Shown one piece after another: positions 18,328-24,671 of a DNA stretch of 24,671 bases (position 1 is the first letter of the stretch; each line of letters opens with the position of its first letter). The translations under genes and the position numbers were made by a program. Origin of the DNA: a virus; the IMG/VR virus record IMGVR_UViG_3300011013_000090, positions 1 through 24,671 of that record; one strand, given 5' to 3'. A model generated the notes under the pieces. That model ran no database searches, had not been told where the DNA came from, and saw nothing but the letters and a program-made list of their open reading frames with translations.

Positions 18328-20055
18328 ATGGCAATAAATGAAACATTAGTAAACGCATCTAAAGCTGCTAATCAAGCTAAATTAGAGGCAACGGCTAACT
18401 TTAGTGGTCTAAGTGGTGCTGATTCAGCTATAAATAAATACCTTGATCATAAAATAGACATGAAGCATGATGAAGACAAAAGAAAAGCAGATGAAGAATA
18501 TCAAGAATATTTAAAACAAAAAGAAGAAAAAGAAAATGAAAAAATAGTTGAAAATGCCGTAGAAAATTCAGCTGAAAGTTTAAATGATGAAAACACAATT
18601 GTTTCTTCTTTACAAATGAAAACTCCTTTTACTTATAATCAAGGATTAGTAAATGCTGCTTCAAAACTTTATAAAAACCGAAGATATGCTAACAATGCTT
18701 TAGGTAATGCTTTAGCCAAATCAGGTACAGCAATAGATGGTTCTATTCAAGATATGATGGATGATTTTGATTTAGAAGCAAAACTAAAAAAGGAAGAAGA
18801 GAGATTAAAAGAAGAAAAGTCACAAGCAGAAAAAGATAGACAGCTAAAAATTATTGACGATAGAATATTAGAATCTAATCAAAACAACTTGTCACAGCAT
18901 GGTTCTAAAATGTACAACGAAGTACAAGATCAGTTATATGGTTTAAGAGATGAATATTTAAGAGTATTAGACGAAGATCCTAAAAATACAAGAGCCTTAA
19001 ACGATATAAGAACAGAATTAACAAAACTAGATGGTCAATTAACCGCTTTTTCTACAGGTGCTATTGCTTATGATAGCGCTGTTCAAAAAGATAATTTTTC
19101 AGCTGGTATGGATAAAGATACTAAAAGTTTATTAGACGCATATTATACACATGGAGATAAAGTAGAAATTGAAGGTAAGGATTGGACATTTGAAAAACAA
19201 TACATTGATGGAGAATATAAGATGATTATTCAAGATCCATCATCAGCAAATATAGTTTCAGAACTTGAAAGCAAAATAAAATCTTTAGAAGAGCAAAAAG
19301 GAATGTTTAGCGAAGACGAATATAACAATGTAATGGCTTCACATAAAGAAGAATTATATAAATATAAAAGAACATTAAGTCCTAAAGAGCAATTTACTGC
19401 TAGTTCATTAGTACAAAAAGTAGATGGCTCTCCTTTAAACAACTTTTATAGTTTAATGGAGAAAACATCAAACGCTGGAAGAGTGGTTACAAAAGATGAA
19501 ATAACAGGGACAATAAGAAGTCTAGTTAAAGATAAAGCATCTTTAATTTCTTACGCTAACGATCCTATACCAGGGCAGGGTAAAAGTATGAGAGAACATT
19601 TTACAGAAATGTTTCCAGAAGGTATACCTATAGAAAAAGAAGATGGAGTTGTTGATTATGTAACTATTGATCAAATATTTAACGCTCAAAGCCCTTATTT
19701 TAGAGAAAATCAAGGACAGAAAGTACTAGAAGAATTAGTTGTTGATTATTATACTAGAATAGGTATTAATAAATTTAATAAGCAAAAAGTTGGAGATGCT
19801 AATATAATATCAGTAGAGAACGACTATGGATCAACAACGTTTGGCTTAAGTAGAGAAGAAGGTGATAAGTTTAGAAGTTGGATACATGAAAACTATCCAG
19901 CTTATGCTGAAGAAATAGATTTAGACAAAAGTTATAAATCTTTTACAAACAAATATATAGCTACAGCTTGGGAAAAATATGGAGAAGAATATCAAAAAAC
20001 TATGGCTGGACAAAGATATGATGATATAGTAACAAAGTATAACTTAGAAGATTAA
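18328..20055 (+). CDS. Helical coiled-coil virion/ejection-type protein of unknown function
   Basis: The 575-residue protein is highly charged (Lys, Glu, Asp). Coiled-coil stretches lie at about 45-75 and 150-175, where LKKEEERLKEEKSQAEKD is clear, and again at about 310-350. The C-terminal ~50 residues form a distinct module: DKFRSWIHENYPAYAEEIDL (about 512-531), then FTNKYIATAWEKYGEEY (about 537-553). I recall comparable 'FRxWxNxxYPxYAxxIDLD ... AWxKYG' modules in marine phage virion proteins but cannot assign a role. There is no enzyme motif, signal peptide or membrane helix. It sits between the gp14-like gene and the giant last gene, the relative place of T7 gene 15, so an ejection-tube or cargo component is the favoured, unproven idea. 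Confidence 0.58.
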   Translation: MAINETLVNASKAANQAKLEATANFSGLSGADSAINKYLDHKIDMKHDEDKRKADEEYQEYLKQKEEKENEKIVENAVENSAESLNDENTIVSSLQMKTPFTYNQGLVNAASKLYKNRRYANNALGNALAKSGTAIDGSIQDMMDDFDLEAKLKKEEERLKEEKSQAEKDRQLKIIDDRILESNQNNLSQHGSKMYNEVQDQLYGLRDEYLRVLDEDPKNTRALNDIRTELTKLDGQLTAFSTGAIAYDSAVQKDNFSAGMDKDTKSLLDAYYTHGDKVEIEGKDWTFEKQYIDGEYKMIIQDPSSANIVSELESKIKSLEEQKGMFSEDEYNNVMASHKEELYKYKRTLSPKEQFTASSLVQKVDGSPLNNFYSLMEKTSNAGRVVTKDEITGTIRSLVKDKASLISYANDPIPGQGKSMREHFTEMFPEGIPIEKEDGVVDYVTIDQIFNAQSPYFRENQGQKVLEELVVDYYTRIGINKFNKQKVGDANIISVENDYGSTTFGLSREEGDKFRSWIHENYPAYAEEIDLDKSYKSFTNKYIATAWEKYGEEYQKTMAGQRYDDIVTKYNLED

Positions 20056-20070
20056 TAAATATAATTTAAT

Positions 20071-23000
20071 ATGACACAGGCACAATTAAAAAGTATAGTA
20101 CGTAAGATGGTAGACGCTGGAGAGCCAGACAGTACTATAGGTGAATTTATAGAAGAATACAAAAAAAGAAATACCGAGGGAAAGAAAAAGGGCTCCACAA
20201 AACGTGCGAGTGTGGGGCCAAGCCTAGCACTAAAAAATATGGCTTATCCATCGGTAAATGGTTTTTTGGACTCACCAATTAAACACCGCGATACTGGTAC
20301 TGCCCATGATAGCTTAAACACAAGAGATCATATGGACGCTCATTCTAAAGGTGGTGAATATCATACAGATAAAGTTCAGTTTCCAGAAATAGCAGCAGCT
20401 ATAAATGAATCAAACGACTATAAATTAGGAAGTTTAAGTAAATTGGCTGAGCAAGGTATAAAAACGATTGATAATCGTAGAAAAAATGAAGAGATTTATC
20501 GACAAAAAAACTCAAATCAAAAACTTAGTAAAGATTTAGAAAATGCTAAGAAAATAGGAGAAATAGAAACTCACGATGGAATAGTATCTGAATTTGATGC
20601 GTTAATGAGTAGTACAATTAAAGATCAGAAAAAACTTCATGGAAATGTATCTGATGAATTAATGAGGTATATTGATGATGTATACGCTGATGATCCCGCT
20701 AAACGTAAAGAGTTTGAAAGAATGTTTGAAACTAGAAGATACAGTAAAATAATTAACAAGCTTCAAACATACGAATTTAGTTTAGAAAGCGCAAGTAGAT
20801 TAAAAGATAGAGCTTTTGATCCTGATTACAAGAAAATGATAAAAAATTTAGAGGAGCTTGAAAAAAACAATAACTCTCTTTATCCTTATTTAAAAAGAAA
20901 ATCACTTAAAGAAAAAGAAAAAAATAAGTTAGAAAAACAAAAAGACATTGAACTCACAAAACCTAAAGATGATTACACGCTTGATATAGATAACTATACT
21001 TTTTGGAAAGATGTAGTACAAAGTAATATGAATGACTTTTCATATTTAGATGATTATAACGCGAGTTTGAAAAGAAAGTATCAGGAAGATTATGACAAAG
21101 GAATTAATGACTATGGAGATTTTAGAACGAAACAAAATAAAGAGTTAATTACTGAAGGACACAAAGCTTTTAATAGATTTTTAGGAAAAGATCACCCAAA
21201 AAATATAACAAGAAAAAAACACAACGGTACATATAAATGGTTTAATATAAAAACTGGCACTTACTATAATGCAGATAGTAAATTAGCAAAACATTTAGAT
21301 AAGTATGGACTACCAACCGAACAGCAAATGATACAATACGGTAGTTTAGAGGGTGGTGAAGAGTATCGAAGTAAACAAAAACCAAAACACGTGCAAGATC
21401 TTTTAAGTGGGCAAAATGAGTTATTTAATCTTCGAAATACATATGTAGAAGTGGCTAAGAAGAAAAGCGCTTCAAGACAAAAAGATGAAATATTTGGAGA
21501 CGTTAAAAATGTTTCTGTTACAGCTGATAATAAAACAATTATTGATTCTCAATTTTACGATGAAGGCTTAGATCAAGTAGTACCGGTTTCTAGCGCAATA
21601 GCTAATCAAGCTTATGAAGGTGGTGATGGTACTTTTTTGGTAGATGGAATAGAATATAAAAGAACAGATTTACGTGATACATTTACAACCATTTCTGGAA
21701 AAGAAAAAATTGCCAAAATTAAAACTATCTTGCAAACAAAAAGTTCAAATGGAGAATGGGTGGCAATTAATCCAAGTGAGCATCTAAATATACAGTTAAG
21801 CATGTTACCTAGATATACTATTGAAGGTAAAGACGGTGTAGAGTATGAGTTTACCGCAGTTAAAGGTGATATTAAAGGAGACGTATATAAACAAATATAT
21901 AAAAGAAAAAAAGGAGAAAAAGATTGGAGCAAGTATAACGATGAGATAGAAGGAATTGAATATTACGAAGATAAAGAAGCTTGGGATGAAGATAGTCCAA
22001 CTCAAACACAATATGAATTTTCTTTAATAAGACAAGGTGGAGCTACTCATGACGATGCTGTTGTAACTGAAAATATTTTAGATGCAATAACCAAAGGAGT
22101 TAGTAGTCCAGATTTTACAGGTTTTAATATACAATCATTGTCAAGCCTTGCTAAAACGATGCATAACTATATAGTAGCTTCATCTCACTCAAGTATAATT
22201 GAGTCTTATCATGATGAGATAGATCGAGCGGAGTTAAAAAATATTAAAGAAAAAATTGATGAGCAAGAAAAAAAAGACGATAAAAAGATTGTAAAATCAA
22301 AATTTAGAGCAGATAAATATCTTGAGAAAGCGCAAAAGGATGATTTTTGTAAAGAACACGATTTAAATATAGTTAGAGACGATTGGACGTTTGATTCTGA
22401 TAAAGGAGAGTTTTTTCATAAAGAATTAAAAAATAAGAGTGGAAAACCAACATCACTTTCTGATCACATGAGACATTTATCTGGTAAAACTAACTTAACA
22501 GGTGACGATTACGAATCTTACAAAAATATAGAAAGTAATTTACTTATATCTTACTACAATAATTTAGGATCTGATGACGCTAGAATGTATATCTCCCCTA
22601 AAAGCGTGGATTTGTTAGTTGAATATAATCATTTAAGAGAGCGTTTTTACGAAGATGATGATTATGATAATGAATTATATACAGATAGAAATTATATTTA
22701 TATTGCAAATGGATCTCATACACATGATAATAAAACGCTTAGTAGAGTCAATGAAAATTCTGTTGAAGAAATAATTAAGCATCTTAAAAGAGGTGAATTA
22801 ACAACAAATGTTTTAAAAGATGATGGTAGAACGACGTTTGTTGATGATCTTGAAAACCCTATAATAGGAGATGATGGGGAGCAATTAATGATAAATGGTG
22901 AGCCAGCGTATACAAAAATAGAAAAAAAAGTTACATTACTTGATCCAAAAAACAATAGAGAAGATAGAAGGTTTCTTCATAAATTATTAAATACCCACAA

Positions 23001-24671
23001 AAATGATAATTTAACGCCAATGCAGTTGCGTTTTGAAATAGGGAAGTATTTAAAAGAAAAAGGTATAGAAGATAAATATAGCGGATTTGATCATGAAACT
23101 ATCAAGTCATTATCGAATGGATGGGAGCAGTATGATTGGTCGACGGTGCGAGACGATGAAGAACTTAAAAAGACTATCGATAATGATCCGATACTTGGTC
23201 AAATTATTAAAATATCAGACAGACAATATCAAGAACAAAAATTTCATGAATATTGTGAAGACAAAGGAAAAACTAAAGCATATAAAGAAGGCGCTACTTT
23301 TTATGGAAAAACAAAAACACAAAAATCATCAATTAAGGGATATCGAAAAGATATAAAGACAGCTAAAGAAGCAGAGGGATTAATGGATATTAAGCTTAAT
23401 GCTTTAGAAAGTACTTTTGAAAATTATCAGACACGTTACATTCAAATGAATGATAAAAATGGTGAGTTCTCAAAAGAAATAGAACTAGGGCAAGAAAAAA
23501 TAACCTCTACGTATAATGAATTTAATAGGCTTGCTAAAGAAGGTAAAAAATTAGATGGTACTTATTATGCGTCAATGGAAGAGTTTGAAGAAGAGGTTGC
23601 GAAGTTAGAAAAAATGAAAACTGATTTCCAAGCTAGTGTAGACAAAAAAGTAAAAGAAAGAGAAGATCTTATAGATGCAATGATTGAGGTATCAGAAAAT
23701 ATGCAAACTTTAGGAGATATGGATTTTGCTTTTGAGAATGCGCGAGATACATATAAATCATTTTTACATTCAGCAGAAAAGAAACAAGGTATACTTTCCG
23801 GAATAGCAGCAAGAATGCAAACAAGTTTTGCTAACTTATCAAATAATCTAAATCAATTTGCTTTTGAAATTTCTAATGATTTATTAGATTACGCAGGTAT
23901 TGTTGACAGCGAAGAATATAAAGCTTGTGTAGATGGTTATAATGAAACAATTAAAGATTTTAATGAAAATGTTATGTCTGATGTTGTTGAAAGTAGAGAC
24001 TTCTCCGATATTGGAGGGGATGGTAGCTATGTGTTTGATACGATTAAATACATGACTGATGTTGCCGCTGAAAATTCTGCTGTTACTTTAGTAGCTATTG
24101 CCACAGCAAATCCTTATGCTGCTTTTGGATTAGGATACGTGAGTGGTGCAGGTTCAAAATATAGAGAAATGCGAGATTATGCAGACCTTCATGGGATAAC
24201 ATATACCCCAATGCAATTTCATTTAACTGCTAATGCTTTTGGACTTGCAGAAGGAACTACAGAGCTAATAACATTTGGACTAAGTCAAAAGCTGTTAAAA
24301 AAGGTTGGTGGTGATCAGTATTTAAAAAGAGGATTTAGCGGCCAATACACAAGTAGATTTTTAGCCTCTTCTATAATTATAGAACCTGGTACAGAAGGAT
24401 TATCAGAAGGTGTTAATCAATTAGTTGGTAATATATTAGATAGAGAAGCTTTAGGTAGGTCAGATGTAGGTTATTTTGATGATGTTCCAATGGCTATAAT
24501 AAACGGTACGATGGCCTCTCAAATTATGTATACAACACCTGCAATTGGGATTGATTTAGTTAAAACTTTTTCCAGTAAAGATTTTAATCAAAAAATTGGA
24601 GAAAATTCAGAAAGATTAAAACAAATTAAACTTTTATTAGCTAAAAAAGATTTAGATGCTAATGTTAGAAA
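20071..24671 (+). CDS. Giant virion/cargo-type protein, 3'-truncated (at least 1533 aa)
   Basis: A single frame stays open from the ATG at 20071 to the last base, 1533 complete codons with no stop, and continues beyond the window. The start lies 15 bp after the previous stop behind an A/T-only leader. The N-terminus (MTQAQLKSIVRKMVDAGEPD, then IGEFIEEY, to residue 30) is a short helical segment of a type I associate with giant phage virion proteins. A low-complexity link follows, then some 1200 charged helical residues with coiled coils, and beta-type inserts near 490-650 and 900-960. Hydrophobic, Gly/Ala-rich segments occur at about 1331-1360 (AVTLVAIATANPYAAFGLGY), 1385-1405 and 1470-1497. 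Hydrophobic helices late in a giant soluble protein suit an ejected protein that enters the host membrane, like T7 gp16. No lytic transglycosylase, protease or RNA polymerase motif was seen. A crAss-type cargo or virion RNA polymerase whose active part lies downstream cannot be excluded. Confidence 0.7.
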   Translation, partial: MTQAQLKSIVRKMVDAGEPDSTIGEFIEEYKKRNTEGKKKGSTKRASVGPSLALKNMAYPSVNGFLDSPIKHRDTGTAHDSLNTRDHMDAHSKGGEYHTDKVQFPEIAAAINESNDYKLGSLSKLAEQGIKTIDNRRKNEEIYRQKNSNQKLSKDLENAKKIGEIETHDGIVSEFDALMSSTIKDQKKLHGNVSDELMRYIDDVYADDPAKRKEFERMFETRRYSKIINKLQTYEFSLESASRLKDRAFDPDYKKMIKNLEELEKNNNSLYPYLKRKSLKEKEKNKLEKQKDIELTKPKDDYTLDIDNYTFWKDVVQSNMNDFSYLDDYNASLKRKYQEDYDKGINDYGDFRTKQNKELITEGHKAFNRFLGKDHPKNITRKKHNGTYKWFNIKTGTYYNADSKLAKHLDKYGLPTEQQMIQYGSLEGGEEYRSKQKPKHVQDLLSGQNELFNLRNTYVEVAKKKSASRQKDEIFGDVKNVSVTADNKTIIDSQFYDEGLDQVVPVSSAIANQAYEGGDGTFLVDGIEYKRTDLRDTFTTISGKEKIAKIKTILQTKSSNGEWVAINPSEHLNIQLSMLPRYTIEGKDGVEYEFTAVKGDIKGDVYKQIYKRKKGEKDWSKYNDEIEGIEYYEDKEAWDEDSPTQTQYEFSLIRQGGATHDDAVVTENILDAITKGVSSPDFTGFNIQSLSSLAKTMHNYIVASSHSSIIESYHDEIDRAELKNIKEKIDEQEKKDDKKIVKSKFRADKYLEKAQKDDFCKEHDLNIVRDDWTFDSDKGEFFHKELKNKSGKPTSLSDHMRHLSGKTNLTGDDYESYKNIESNLLISYYNNLGSDDARMYISPKSVDLLVEYNHLRERFYEDDDYDNELYTDRNYIYIANGSHTHDNKTLSRVNENSVEEIIKHLKRGELTTNVLKDDGRTTFVDDLENPIIGDDGEQLMINGEPAYTKIEKKVTLLDPKNNREDRRFLHKLLNTHKNDNLTPMQLRFEIGKYLKEKGIEDKYSGFDHETIKSLSNGWEQYDWSTVRDDEELKKTIDNDPILGQIIKISDRQYQEQKFHEYCEDKGKTKAYKEGATFYGKTKTQKSSIKGYRKDIKTAKEAEGLMDIKLNALESTFENYQTRYIQMNDKNGEFSKEIELGQEKITSTYNEFNRLAKEGKKLDGTYYASMEEFEEEVAKLEKMKTDFQASVDKKVKEREDLIDAMIEVSENMQTLGDMDFAFENARDTYKSFLHSAEKKQGILSGIAARMQTSFANLSNNLNQFAFEISNDLLDYAGIVDSEEYKACVDGYNETIKDFNENVMSDVVESRDFSDIGGDGSYVFDTIKYMTDVAAENSAVTLVAIATANPYAAFGLGYVSGAGSKYREMRDYADLHGITYTPMQFHLTANAFGLAEGTTELITFGLSQKLLKKVGGDQYLKRGFSGQYTSRFLASSIIIEPGTEGLSEGVNQLVGNILDREALGRSDVGYFDDVPMAIINGTMASQIMYTTPAIGIDLVKTFSSKDFNQKIGENSERLKQIKLLLAKKDLDANVR
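20191..20219 (+). other. GC-rich hairpin inside the start of the giant gene
   Basis: GGCTCCACA (20191-20199) pairs with TGTGGGGCC (20211-20219) over 9 bp, with one G-U, around an 11-nt loop. It covers codons 41-50 of the giant gene, right after an A-rich run (20182-20190). Such GC-rich pairing is unusual in this A/T-rich genome. Read on the minus strand it is followed by a T-rich tract, as in an intrinsic terminator, although that strand has one C-A mismatch and no gene. Confidence 0.55.

Noticed and set aside
21612-22011. Antisense open frames opposite the giant gene
   Set aside because: Phe/Ile/Ser-rich peptides arise from the Lys/Glu-rich sense strand; no leader of the kind seen before real genes.
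23087-23356. 89-codon + strand open frame in another frame of the giant gene
   Set aside because: The giant frame is open throughout; this one is a Lys/Met-rich by-product of A-rich sequence.

Overview
The window is one continuous, single-strand (+) structural module from the genome of a tailed phage, low in GC (roughly one third by eye). No host gene, tRNA, rRNA, CRISPR array, transposase or integrase is visible. Thirteen genes fill almost all of the sequence. The largest gaps are about 60-75 bp, so no stretch over 300 bp lacks a gene.

The gene order is TerL (5' end cut off by the window), portal, scaffold-like acidic protein, major capsid protein, conserved unknown protein, two ring/tail-adaptor-like proteins, a giant 1828-aa tail 'stabilization/muzzle-type' protein, a beta-rich fibre-like protein, a small virion-type protein, a Gln/Ala-rich protein, a coiled-coil protein, and a giant open frame of at least 1533 codons that runs off the right edge. 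The order, and the peptide signatures in TerL, portal, MCP, the ring proteins and the 1828-aa protein, point to a short-tailed phage related to the crAss-like (Crassvirales) assemblage and to uncultured marine podophages. I recognise these families from memory; no search was run.

The likely host is a Bacteroidota bacterium, probably a marine flavobacterium. None of the twelve visible starts has a Shine-Dalgarno sequence. All have A/T-only or A-rich leaders, seven of the twelve begin ATG-GC (Met-Ala), and all twelve visible stops are TAA. The standard code reads every gene without interruption.

The genes fall into four groups. (1) 1-7065: packaging and head building (terminase, portal, scaffold, capsid), closed by a good intrinsic terminator at 7082-7115 that probably sets capsid-gene messenger apart. 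(2) 7139-9650: a conserved unknown gene flanked by two UNCG-loop hairpins, then the two ring/adaptor genes. (3) 9655-17570: the tail body and its beta-rich decorations. (4) 17615 to the end: three genes whose order and relative sizes resemble T7 genes 14-15-16, which I interpret as an ejection/cargo cassette. The giant last gene, with hydrophobic segments near residues 1331-1360, 1385-1405 and 1470-1497, is the least understood part and the best candidate for new biology.
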